A DNA stretch of 64,000 bases from Nostoc sp. CENA543 (GTDB taxonomy: Bacteria > Cyanobacteriota > Cyanobacteriia > Cyanobacteriales > Nostocaceae): positions 6,578,501-6,642,500 of the forward strand of contig NZ_CP023278.1 in assembly GCF_002896875.1 (NCBI RefSeq), given 5' to 3'. Within the stretch, counting starts at the first letter, position 1. Each line of letters opens with the position of its first letter. The notes beneath the pieces are model-generated. The model ran no database searches, was not told the origin of the DNA, and saw only the letters and a list, made by a program, of their open reading frames with translations. The translations under genes and the position numbers were made by a program. Below are positions 33,870 to 41,810 of the stretch, one piece after another.

Positions 33870-36254
33870 TTAATTTGCGATCACTGTGGCGATCGCATCA
33901 AGCAGTTGTTGTGGTTCGATGGGCTTGGCGAGATAGGCTTGAAAACCAGCCGCCAGGATTTGGCGTTGATTCGCCTCACCAGCATAGGCAGTCAGCGCGA
34001 TCGCGGGAATATCGCGATTGAATTGAGGTGGCAGTTCGCGAACCTGACGAATGAATTTGTAGCCGTCCATCTCTGGCATTCCAATATCGCTGATCAGTAA
34101 ATCGAATTGAGCTTGAGTCAGCACTGATAAAGCTTGAGCAGCAGCAGATACTCCCAAAATATCCGCGCCTTCCTGCTCTAGCATAAACTTCACCAGTGCT
34201 AGTGAATCTGCTTCATCGTCTACTACGATCACGCGTAACTTCTCTAAATTTAGCCTGGGACTGTTGCGATCATCGGGAGTATGGGGATTTGCCACAGAGG
34301 TTAACGGCAACTGCACTGTAAAAGTTGCCCCCTGCCCTTCTCCGACACTAGCAACAGTAATTATGCCCCCATGTGCTTCCACCAGTTGACGCGCGATCGC
34401 CAGCCCTAGTCCCAAACCGCCAAAGGTACGAGTGGTAGAACTTTCTTGTTGGCGGAATAATTCAAACACATAAGGTAAAAATTCTGGTTGGATGCCTTTG
34501 CCGGTATCACTTACTTGAATTTGTGCGTGGTAAGCAACACGGGTGAGTTGCACCGTGATTTTTCCCCCTCTGGGGGTAAATTTAACTGCATTCGACAATA
34601 TATTCCAGATTATCTGTTGTAATCTGCCTGCATCCCCCTTCACCTGACCCACTGACGAGTCAAGTAACAGATCAAAGCGAATTGCTTTAGCTTCTGCTGC
34701 TAAATGAACGGTTTCTAAAGCCGCCATAATTGGCTCTACTAAATCCAGTGCTACAAAGTTAAGGGAGATTTGACCGCGAATGATGCGAGAAATATCCAGG
34801 AGATCATCAATTAGTTGCAACTGTTGTTGAGCATTACGCTCAATCGTACTTAACCCCTGCTGGAGCCTCTCAAAACTGATATTGGGTGATTGCAGTAGCT
34901 GTGACCAGCCTAAAATCGGTTGGAGTGGGGTTCGTAGTTCATGGGAGACAACCGCCAGAAATTCATCTTTCATCCGGTTGGCATGTTCTGCGGCTTCTCG
35001 CGCCGCTTGCTCTTGTTGGAGTAACCTTTCTCGTTGAGTTTCAATGGCTTTGCGCTCAGTAATATCTTCACAAACGGTATTAATACCAATAACGCGATCG
35101 CCATCTTTCAAAGGTAAAAAGCTTTCTAACCAAACACGTTCTACTCCTGGTTGTGCCGGAGTCTCTCCCCGAATTTCCACGTTTAATAAGCCTTCTCCGG
35201 TTTCAAAGATGGGGCGTAGCAACTCTTCGGCAGTATCTGCGATGTTAGGTAGCAACTCTCGAATTGTGCGTCCAATGTGTTCTTCTACAGAAAAGCCATT
35301 GATTTCTGCCAAACGCTGGTTAATTCTTAAAAAACGCAGGTCGCAATCGATTACATTCAACCCAATGGGGGCAGACTGGTAGATAGTTTCAATTTCAGTT
35401 AACTGGCGTTGTAAGGTGGCGCGGCTTTCATATAATTCCGCTTCCAGTCTTTGGCGTGCTGTGATATCCACTGTCATCCCAATCAGTCTAGTTAACTGTC
35501 GGTGCTGATTAAATAGCGCACGTCCGCTTTCCTCCAGTGTGATGATTTGACCATCTGGGCGTACAACTCGATAGGTAATTTTGTAAGTGCTGTTTTCTGG
35601 TGTCAGTGTCTGTAAGACTGCTGTGAAACGGTCACGATCATCAGTATGGATGCGCTGAAAAAAAACTGCACCTGTTTCCTGTTGGGCTAATGGCAAATTT
35701 AAACCCAAAATGTCAGCACAATGAGGCGATCGCTTAACAGCATCGGTGGCTACCTCCCACTCAAAGCTAAACATCCGGGCAATTTCCATTGCCAACTGGT
35801 TACGTTCTTCGCTCTCTTGCAGTGACGTATTTGCTTGCTCTAACTGGGCAGTGCGTTGTTCTAGTTCATAGTTGGCGCGTTTTAGGGCGGCTTCTGTCTC
35901 TTTTTGCTGAGTTAAGTCACGAGCAACGCAATAGATTACTCCTTTGTCAATTTGCGGTGATGCTGTCCATTCCAACCAGCGATAGTCACCACTAATAGTT
36001 CGGTAACGATTCTCAAATTTGCGGGTGAGTGTGCCTGCTTTTAACCTCTCCATTTCTGCCAAGGTGGCAAAGTAGTCATCTGGATGCACGAAGTCTAAAA
36101 AAGCACTGCTCAAGAACTCTGTTTGTGAGTGACCAAAGATTTGAGTAAATAGAGGGTTTATCCGCTTAAAGTAGCCATCCCAACCAATGACCGACAGCAG
36201 ATCAAGCATTCGTTCAAAGAAAAAAGCTGCTTCGCCTAAAGGCAAGTCGTTCAC
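33870..36254 (-). CDS. Hybrid sensor histidine kinase with three PAS domains and a receiver
   Basis: A 794-residue cytoplasmic sensor kinase. PAS domains lie at about 15-115 (GYFKRINPLFTQIFGHSQTE), 140-265 (FSFEWEVATDAVKRSP) and 285-405 (SAPIGLNVIDCDLRFLRINQ). HisKA follows with VVSHELRTPLQPILGWSQLL (phospho-His), then the ATPase with NILSNAVKFTPRGG (N-box), VSDTGKGIQPEFL and GGLGLGLAIAR. The C-terminal receiver (about 675-794) has VVDDEADSL, LLISDIGMPEMDGY (phospho-Asp), ALTAYAGE and YLAKPIE. All catalytic residues are present. There is no membrane segment. The signal is unknown. It is a single gene. Confidence 0.93.
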   Translation of the reverse strand: MNDLPLGEAAFFFERMLDLLSVIGWDGYFKRINPLFTQIFGHSQTEFLSSAFLDFVHPDDYFATLAEMERLKAGTLTRKFENRYRTISGDYRWLEWTASPQIDKGVIYCVARDLTQQKETEAALKRANYELEQRTAQLEQANTSLQESEERNQLAMEIARMFSFEWEVATDAVKRSPHCADILGLNLPLAQQETGAVFFQRIHTDDRDRFTAVLQTLTPENSTYKITYRVVRPDGQIITLEESGRALFNQHRQLTRLIGMTVDITARQRLEAELYESRATLQRQLTEIETIYQSAPIGLNVIDCDLRFLRINQRLAEINGFSVEEHIGRTIRELLPNIADTAEELLRPIFETGEGLLNVEIRGETPAQPGVERVWLESFLPLKDGDRVIGINTVCEDITERKAIETQRERLLQQEQAAREAAEHANRMKDEFLAVVSHELRTPLQPILGWSQLLQSPNISFERLQQGLSTIERNAQQQLQLIDDLLDISRIIRGQISLNFVALDLVEPIMAALETVHLAAEAKAIRFDLLLDSSVGQVKGDAGRLQQIIWNILSNAVKFTPRGGKITVQLTRVAYHAQIQVSDTGKGIQPEFLPYVFELFRQQESSTTRTFGGLGLGLAIARQLVEAHGGIITVASVGEGQGATFTVQLPLTSVANPHTPDDRNSPRLNLEKLRVIVVDDEADSLALVKFMLEQEGADILGVSAAAQALSVLTQAQFDLLISDIGMPEMDGYKFIRQVRELPPQFNRDIPAIALTAYAGEANQRQILAAGFQAYLAKPIEPQQLLDAIATVIAN

Positions 36255-36434
36255 GGGTGAATAAACCGGATATCGTTAATCTATAACGTATTACGGAATT
36301 AATATAGCAAATTGATCACAAACCAAACCACATAAGTTAAGCTAACTTAGCATTTATCCTGCTGTGATTGTACCAATTCCAAATTCAAAATCAAGAGAAT
36401 ATTCTTTCTCCCCTACCCCCTGCCTCATATTATT

Positions 36435-38417
36435 CTAGTTAGAATTCCCTTTCCTAGTGCGCCACTTTTGAATTGCTTCTTGAGCATCTTCATGAATAGG
36501 TGTCACTTCTGGAACTAGAGTGGCTGTTTCTATGGCGGCGGGAAAATTGCCTTGTTCAGCACGGGCTTTTGCCAGATCTAAAATCTTTTCACTCCATTGA
36601 TTAATAGATTTCTTTGCTAACTCATAACCTGGTTGACCTTGGGGAACTCGTTTAGCGACTTCAATGGCGCGGTTGTAGGTGGATGCTTGTCCTGGTTTAA
36701 TCAGACCACTGGCGGCATCTAATAGAGTGGTGTTAGCGAGATATTGTCTGGCTTCTGTACGCCATTGGGTAATTGCGGCTTGGGCTTGGGGATAAAGGGT
36801 TTCGCCTTTGGGGATCAATTGAGCAGCTGCGATCGCATTATTATATTGTCTTTGTTTGGCTCGACCTTCTGCTAAATCCAGGATCATCTGACTCCAAATT
36901 TTAATATTCTCCTGTGCTTGGTCATAGAGGGGTTCACCTGGTTTGATTTTCTTAGCTGTAGCAATGGCTAAACTCAATTCGCTAGCTTGGGTTTGTCTGA
37001 GGGACTTTTTAGCTAAGTCTAGTAAGGCTTGGTTGCGTTTTTGTGATTCGGAAATCACCGCAATTTGGGCAGTTGATGGATTTTTGGGAGGTTGGGGTCT
37101 GGGTTGAGATATTTTGGGAGTAGATGGGGAATTGGCAGCAGTTTTAATTACAGGCAACTCCTGATTAATAGATGTCGAGGCTGCTTCCCTAGCTTGCAAA
37201 ATTCTCGCTTGATTACGCAGGAGAACTACTGTAATCAAGGTGACGACCAGCATCGTACCGCCGCCCCACATCAAAAATTGTCGCCATAAGGAAGAGTCTG
37301 GTTGATTTTCCGGTAGACGAGAGATATAAGGTTGGGGAGTTTCGGGAATAAATCTGCTACCCATTTCTTGATCGGGAGCAGTTTGGGGAACATATTGACT
37401 ATAACTGTCGAGATTTGGGTCTTGATGCTCATTAAATGTCAAATTCGCTAACGACTGGGATCTATCTTTAATAGCCGTTTGAGCATTTTGAGCATCCACC
37501 CACATATTCATCGGGTAAGGATTGACTGATATGTTGGGGGGTGTTTCGTCCAAGGGTGGCGCAGCTATGGCTACAGCAAAACTTTCTTCGGGAAAAATAA
37601 TTGGTTCTGTGGCGGATGGTTCGATGGTGTTGGGAATGAATGTCGTGGGAATGATGGCGCGAAATTGTAAGGTGTTGGTTGTGGTTTCTACTGGCGGTAA
37701 GATGACTGGCGGTTGCGAGGGGATGACAGCCACTGGGTTTTGAGTCGGTCGCCAGTAGTGTTGAGATAACTCTGGAGTGATAATACTGAGGTGTTTTTCT
37801 AAATCTGCCAAGCTAATGCCATAGCCGGAACGTAAAGCGGCTAAGAGTGCGGCAGTAAATATACCGTGACCCAGTTCTCGACTTTCTTGGGCAAATTGTT
37901 CTGGTTGGCAAGAAATAATTGTGGCGATTTGGAGTTCTGCGGCTAAATCTAAGGTTTCTTTACCGACGGGAGTATCACCAGCCACACCACAAGCGCGGTT
38001 GATATCCAGCAGTAACAGGACATTGAGGTTAGCTAGTTGCAGGCTTTGCATGAGCGATCGCACTTCGATGCCCGTTTCGGGGATGCGCTGAGGATCACCA
38101 TCGACAGGCATGAGGTAATCTCTACCTCCATAGTTGACCCCATAACCGCTAAAAAATAGCCAAATATTGTCTTGGGGTTGCCAGCAGGCTGCCGCTAAAT
38201 CCTCTAGTAGCAGCAAAATATTTTCTTTCGTCGGATGGGTAGATCGATCACCAATAGGTGGTGATGTATCACTCATCAGCAGACAACGTTGATTTAAAAA
38301 ACCCGCTTGCTGCACTAAAAAATCTTTTAACGCCTCAGCATCAGCTTGAGCGCAACTTAAAGGTTGAAATAACTGATATTGATTGATGCCTATGGCGATC
38401 GCCCAGTAGTTTGCCAT
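36435..38417 (-). CDS. Caspase-like (peptidase C14) protein lacking the His-Cys dyad
   Basis: A 660-residue orthocaspase relative. The p20-like domain (1-215) begins MANYWAIAIGINQY and contains WLFFSGYGVNYGGRDYLMPVDG, where active members have the catalytic His (SGHG) and this has Tyr. It also contains LLLLDINRACGVAG, where active members have Cys (DxCR) and this has Asn. The catalytic dyad is therefore missing and it should not be a protease. A transmembrane helix lies near residue 385 (MWGGGTMLVVTLITVVLL). The C-terminal third carries three repeats of about 60 residues (AIATAKKIKPGEPLYDQAQE, AIAAAQLIPKGETLYPQAQA, AIEVAKRVPQGQPGYELAKK). A non-catalytic scaffold or regulator is inferred. Confidence 0.82.
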   Translation of the reverse strand: MANYWAIAIGINQYQLFQPLSCAQADAEALKDFLVQQAGFLNQRCLLMSDTSPPIGDRSTHPTKENILLLLEDLAAACWQPQDNIWLFFSGYGVNYGGRDYLMPVDGDPQRIPETGIEVRSLMQSLQLANLNVLLLLDINRACGVAGDTPVGKETLDLAAELQIATIISCQPEQFAQESRELGHGIFTAALLAALRSGYGISLADLEKHLSIITPELSQHYWRPTQNPVAVIPSQPPVILPPVETTTNTLQFRAIIPTTFIPNTIEPSATEPIIFPEESFAVAIAAPPLDETPPNISVNPYPMNMWVDAQNAQTAIKDRSQSLANLTFNEHQDPNLDSYSQYVPQTAPDQEMGSRFIPETPQPYISRLPENQPDSSLWRQFLMWGGGTMLVVTLITVVLLRNQARILQAREAASTSINQELPVIKTAANSPSTPKISQPRPQPPKNPSTAQIAVISESQKRNQALLDLAKKSLRQTQASELSLAIATAKKIKPGEPLYDQAQENIKIWSQMILDLAEGRAKQRQYNNAIAAAQLIPKGETLYPQAQAAITQWRTEARQYLANTTLLDAASGLIKPGQASTYNRAIEVAKRVPQGQPGYELAKKSINQWSEKILDLAKARAEQGNFPAAIETATLVPEVTPIHEDAQEAIQKWRTRKGNSN

Positions 38418-38612
38418 CCCGCCCTTTGTAGGTTGTTGTGTGCTTGCCTAAAATTGCGGTTGGCTTTGCTGAAAAAACAAAGCTAACCTATTGCTTATAG
38501 TTTTGGTGATTCTTCTGGATTCACCGAATTTATGTAATTAGAATTACATATATGTCAGGAAAAACCCTCAGCTTATTCAAAAGATCGAACTTCACCAGGG
38601 AGCTATAAAGTT

Positions 38613-39203
38613 ATGATCAAAATTGGTCTGCACCAACTATCATCGATCATTCCCTTCTCATTTATTAGCCAATTTGACAAAAAAATCCGGACATTTCCCT
38701 TAGTATTTTTGCTCTTAGCACCTGTGTCTGTGTGGATAGTCACAGAAACCATCTCACCCCAAATTGCCAGAGCTTACACAGCCAGAGTAGATTTAATTAT
38801 TGATCGATTACCGGATGAAGGTTACGAAGCCATACTCAGACGCGCCGAAATGACAGCAAGAGCCGCAGCCCAACGCAGCTTTGATAAAGATATTCTCGTA
38901 ACAGATGTTTCCGTAATCGTCTCCGTACAAAGTTATGGAGCGATCGCCCCGATTTTAACTTTAGGAGTCAGTCGCCAACAATGGCGGACTCGTCCCGATC
39001 CCAGACGATGGGCTACCTATTATAAATACGCGCGATCGCTTCTCCGTTTTGACGAATCGACATCATCCAATCCCGCCGCCGCCGTCACCATTCCCCAAGC
39101 AGGGGTGAATACTCCCGCCGCCACTCCACCAGCACCACAGACAGCACCTGAAACCCCAAGCAATGCTCCCACACTTCCACCACCAGGAGAGAAGAAGCCG
39201 TAA
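38613..39203 (+). CDS. Hypothetical exported/membrane-anchored protein
   Basis: A 196-residue protein with an N-terminal hydrophobic segment (FPLVFLLLAPVSVWIVTETI, about 28-48) acting as signal or anchor. A compact domain follows (ARVDLIIDRLPDEGYEAILR, RAEMTARAAAQRSFDKDILV, TDVSVIVSVQSYGAIAPILT, then WRTRPDPRRWATYYKY). The C-terminal 45 residues are Pro/Ala-rich (PAPQTAPETPSNAPTLPPPG) and probably disordered. No family was recognised. An AGGGAGCTATAAAG site precedes the ATG. It is transcribed away from the caspase-like gene, with 195 bp between. Confidence 0.7.
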   Translation: MIKIGLHQLSSIIPFSFISQFDKKIRTFPLVFLLLAPVSVWIVTETISPQIARAYTARVDLIIDRLPDEGYEAILRRAEMTARAAAQRSFDKDILVTDVSVIVSVQSYGAIAPILTLGVSRQQWRTRPDPRRWATYYKYARSLLRFDESTSSNPAAAVTIPQAGVNTPAATPPAPQTAPETPSNAPTLPPPGEKKP

Positions 39204-39371
39204 ATATACAAGGTTGGGCTGACGTAAGGAAACCCAACACCAATATCCATGTTGATACCAAGTTGCAGTCAAAGATAGTAACCTGGGGTGGGGAGTGTGG
39301 GGAGTGTGGGGTGTAGGAATACTATTTCTGAAAGCAACTTAGTGTGAATATACAAGGTTGGGTTTTGTTCT

Positions 39372-39551
39372 TTAACCCAACCCCAAATGCAATTTCAACG
39401 CAGCATTAACCAATATCATGATCTCTTCGTTTAAGCTACCTACTACTTCACCAATAATTCGTTGCTTGGCAATTGTTCGCACTTGCGGTGCTTGTACTTT
39501 AGAAGGCTTGATTAAACCACTAACCTCTGGATTCAGCAACACTTCAAAGGG
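39372..39551 (-). pseudogene. mazF: mazF toxin gene, 3' half (disconnected by IS insertion)
   Basis: Read leftward from 39551 the sequence encodes PFEVLLNPEVSGLIKPSKVQ, APQVRTIAKQRIIGEVVGSL, NEEIMILVNAALKLHLGLG and a stop. This is the C-terminal half of a MazF/PemK endoribonuclease. The N-terminal half is 1.66 kb away at 41212-41370, beyond the tnpB element. Joined, the two halves read TRVYPFEVLL in frame and give a 112-residue protein, the normal MazF length. It has no start of its own and is not expected to be translated. Confidence 0.88.
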
Positions 39552-39566
39552 TTGACACTCCCCTGG

Positions 39567-39815
39567 CTAAAGCCGAGGGGATTCTACCTTCACCCTAGCT
39601 ACTTGCTCAACCAGGGTTTCCCCAAGTAGAGTAGAGGTTGCTAGTCCAGTAGCGTTACTTTGGGACTGCCCATCCCTAGCGATGCCGCGATTCAGAATAT
39701 TTTTTGCAGCATTCACATCTCTTTGTAGCTCACATCCACAACTACATTTATGGGTACGAGTTGAAAGGGATTTTTTGACTATTGCACCACAATCACTACA
39801 TTTTTGAGATGTCAT
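39567..39815 (-). pseudogene. tnpB: tnpB, C-terminal part (zinc ribbon and last RuvC motif)
   Basis: 82 residues: MTSQKCSDCGAIVKK and HKCSCGCELQRDVNAAKNIL. The four cysteines form the TnpB zinc ribbon and ELQRDVNAAKNI has the last catalytic Asp of the RuvC fold. The tail IARDGQSQSNATGLATSTL is variable in the family. It is cut off from the rest of tnpB by a 124-bp miniature element (39814-39937); removing that element gives VNPRMTSQKCSDCG in frame. Confidence 0.85.
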
Positions 39816-39937
39816 ACCAATTCACAATTCGCAATGGACTTCGTCCCGCTTCGCTAACGCAATTCGCAATTAAAAAACTTAGATGTAGCAAGGATTTTAG
39901 GGTTTACATCTGTATCAGATTTTTCGTGAAATGGTAT
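39814..39937. mobile_element. Miniature inverted-repeat element (MITE) inserted in tnpB
   Basis: Terminal inverted repeats ATACCAATTCAC (39814-39825) and GTGAAATGGTAT (39926-39937) match at 11 of 12 positions. The interior contains AATTCGCAATGGACTTCG and its partial repeat AATTCGCAATT. Deleting it with one copy of the flanking AT(G) restores the conserved VNPRxTSQKCSDCG stretch of TnpB. It has no ORF. Confidence 0.7.
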
Positions 39938-40897
39938 CATTCTAGGATTGACAGCAACAAGTTTTGTCTGAAACTTGATTGCAAAATATTCTAACCAACG
40001 ACGGAACAAGCCCCAGCTAACATCATTAATTGATTTAGCAAGACAGTGATTTTTCACCATGTTCTTCACCCTTAAATCTTCGTAGACGACTAAGGCGTTA
40101 ACCTTGCATACGTTACGCGCTATTCTCTTAGCGTGTTCACTCCGTTGTCTACTTACTTTTAAGTGCTTCCGAGCATATTTCTGCCTAGCTTTTCGTCGTT
40201 TGTTTTTACCTTTCTCCTTTTTGTAAATCTGACGTTGAGCGTGTTTAATTGATTTTTCTGCTTTCCTTAAGAACCTGGGATTGGGTTCATGATATCCATC
40301 GGAATCAGAGTAGAAATATTCCAAACCAACATCTAAACCAATCTCACCATCAGCAATTCTGGATTCACTCAATGGTTCAGTTTTAATTGCAAACTGACAA
40401 TAGTACCCATCTGCTTTTCTGACTAACCGAACCCGCTTAATTGACTTAACTGGGTAAGTGTGAATATCCCACTTACCGAGTAACTTAACTTCACCTATGC
40501 CTTTTTTATCAGTGAAGGTAATACGTCGTTTAGTGGGATGTAGTGACCATCCAGAAGTTTTATATTCAACAGAACGATTGTCTCTCTGAAAACGCGGATA
40601 TCCTTTCTTGCCTTGAACTTTAGATTTGCAATTACCGTAAAATCTATCAATAGCTGACCATGCTCTTTCGGTTGCAGATTGACAAGCCATTGAGTTAAGT
40701 TCTTCTACCAATTTAAACTCTTTGCGTAGTGCTGTTGAGTAGTTATTAAGAGCGACTTTATTCATGAGCGCTTCTTTTGGTGCATCCATCCAGTAACGAA
40801 TAGCTTTATTTCTAATGAACTGCGTAGTTCTAATAGCTTCGTCTATGGATTGATACTGCGACTTTGTACCTTTGATTTTGTACTCTAACACCAGCAC
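39938..40897 (-). pseudogene. tnpB: tnpB, N-terminal and RuvC part
   Basis: Reads from ATG 40897 as a TnpB RNA-guided nuclease of IS200/IS605 elements: helical N-terminus (IDEAIRTTQFIRNKAIRYWM), WED-like region (YPRFQRDNRSVEYKTSGWSL), RuvC-I Asp in EIGLDVGLEYFYSDSDG, the basic bridge (KRARRKYARKHLKVSRQRSE-like) and RuvC-II Glu in ALVVYEDLRVKNM. The intact frame would continue to VNPRMTSQKC; instead it enters the miniature element and stops at 39854. The two catalytic acids here plus the Asp downstream complete the RuvC triad, so only the insertion inactivates it. Confidence 0.85.
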
Positions 40898-40968
40898 TAC
40901 TTAATCACCCCCTTTAATTGCTTCGTCTTTAGTTATGATATCATGAACAGGTAGCCAATGGGGGACAA

Positions 40969-41124
40969 ATGCAGGCGAAAAGATTAAACGTGAGGCTATC
41001 TGACCGCAGGTATCATAAACTAACGTTATTAGCTGCTCAGTTAGATAAAACTATCAGTAGTCTTGTTGATGAGTGGATAGATTCTTTGCCAGAACCTAAA
41101 AAACCAAACGTCACTGAAGGCTAA
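40969..41124 (+). CDS. Small ribbon-helix-helix-like protein divergent from tnpB
   Basis: A 51-residue protein (MQAKRLNVRLSDRRYHKLTL, LAAQLDKTISSLVDEWIDSL, PEPKKPNVTEG). A short N-terminal strand and two helices match ribbon-helix-helix DNA-binding proteins. A GGGGGACAA stretch precedes the ATG. It is carried inside the element and transcribed opposite to tnpB, 71 bp from its start, so it may regulate tnpB. Small RHH genes beside tnpB are, to my knowledge, common in cyanobacterial elements of this type. Confidence 0.65.
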   Translation: MQAKRLNVRLSDRRYHKLTLLAAQLDKTISSLVDEWIDSLPEPKKPNVTEG

Positions 41125-41211
41125 AGCCTTTTAAGTGGTTTTCATCCCCGGTCTGAAGCACGTAATACGCAACTACGTTGCTGTTACTCCGGGGTTTTCA
41201 ACCTACCCTTT

Positions 41212-41370
41212 ATAAACACGGGTTACGTTTGATGTAAGCGGTAAAATTGTGACTGTAGTGGCAACGCGGTTACTGATATCATTACTGACTATTAAGACGG
41301 GACGGAGTTTACCCATTTCCGAACCCAGTGTGAGGCTAAGATCCGCGTAATAAATTTCACCACGTTTCAT
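41212..41370 (-). pseudogene. mazF: mazF toxin gene, 5' half (truncated by IS insertion)
   Basis: 53 codons from ATG 41370: MKRGEIYYADLSLTLGSEMG, KLRPVLIVSNDISNRVATTV, TILPLTSNVTRVY. This is the N-terminal half of MazF/PemK, with the KRGEIYYADL start and RPVLIVSNDISN core. The frame would read into the element as KG then stop. The rest of the gene is at 39372-39551. It starts 14 bp inside the end of the antitoxin gene. Confidence 0.9.
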
Positions 41371-41581
41371 CTATCAATCCATCTGCTACTGCTATGTCCC
41401 AATCGCCACTAACTTCAGCAGACGCGGCTCGATACGCTGCTTCTAGTTCTCGATTTCGCAGTAATTCTAATGCTTCTTCAACGACTTGAGAACGAGATTT
41501 ACATCCTTTATTCAGCTTGTAATTCTCGATAAACTCCACTAGAGATGGTGGCAAAGAGATGGAGATTTTTTCTACATTCAT
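41357..41581 (-). CDS. Ribbon-helix-helix antitoxin of the disrupted mazF
   Basis: A 74-residue antitoxin: MNVEKISISLPPSLVEFIEN is an RHH strand-helix DNA-binding start, SRSQVVEEALELLRNREL the second helix, and DWDIAVADGLIDETW the acidic toxin-binding tail. It overlaps mazF by 14 bp (ATGAAACGTGGTGA). Since mazF is split, the antitoxin may be an orphan that still represses this promoter. The frame is intact, and this class is often called MazE or ParD-like in cyanobacteria. Confidence 0.82.
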   Translation of the reverse strand: MNVEKISISLPPSLVEFIENYKLNKGCKSRSQVVEEALELLRNRELEAAYRAASAEVSGDWDIAVADGLIDETW

Positions 41582-41810
41582 ATTCCTACTATTTAGTAGT
41601 AAAAATAATTCATACCAATATAGTAGCTGAGTTTTACCTCATATGCGATCGCACCTTTCCTTCTGGCAACTGGGATACAAACCCCTAAGTTGATTGATAG
41701 CCCCATTACCAGAATACGGAGAACAGTAAACAGCGTATGGTGTGAAGACTCACCACACCATACACTGTTAGGACTGATAACTGTTTTAATGAGTTGAGAG
41801 TATTAAAGAT

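Larger units (their letters stand above)
39552..41211. mobile_element. IS200/IS605-superfamily tnpB element inserted in mazF
   Basis: Defined by exact restoration of mazF when 39552-41211 is removed. There is no target duplication, as expected for this superfamily. The tnpB-distal end has a hairpin (CCCTGGCTAAAGCCGAGGGG at 39561-39580) ending next to TTGACACTCC. The tnpB-proximal end (41105-41211) has AAGGCTAAAGCCTT and further secondary structure. It encodes a split tnpB and a divergent small RHH protein. No tnpA is present, so it would move only with help. A guide RNA from the 39.5-39.6 kb end is expected for TnpB systems but was not shown. Confidence 0.85.
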
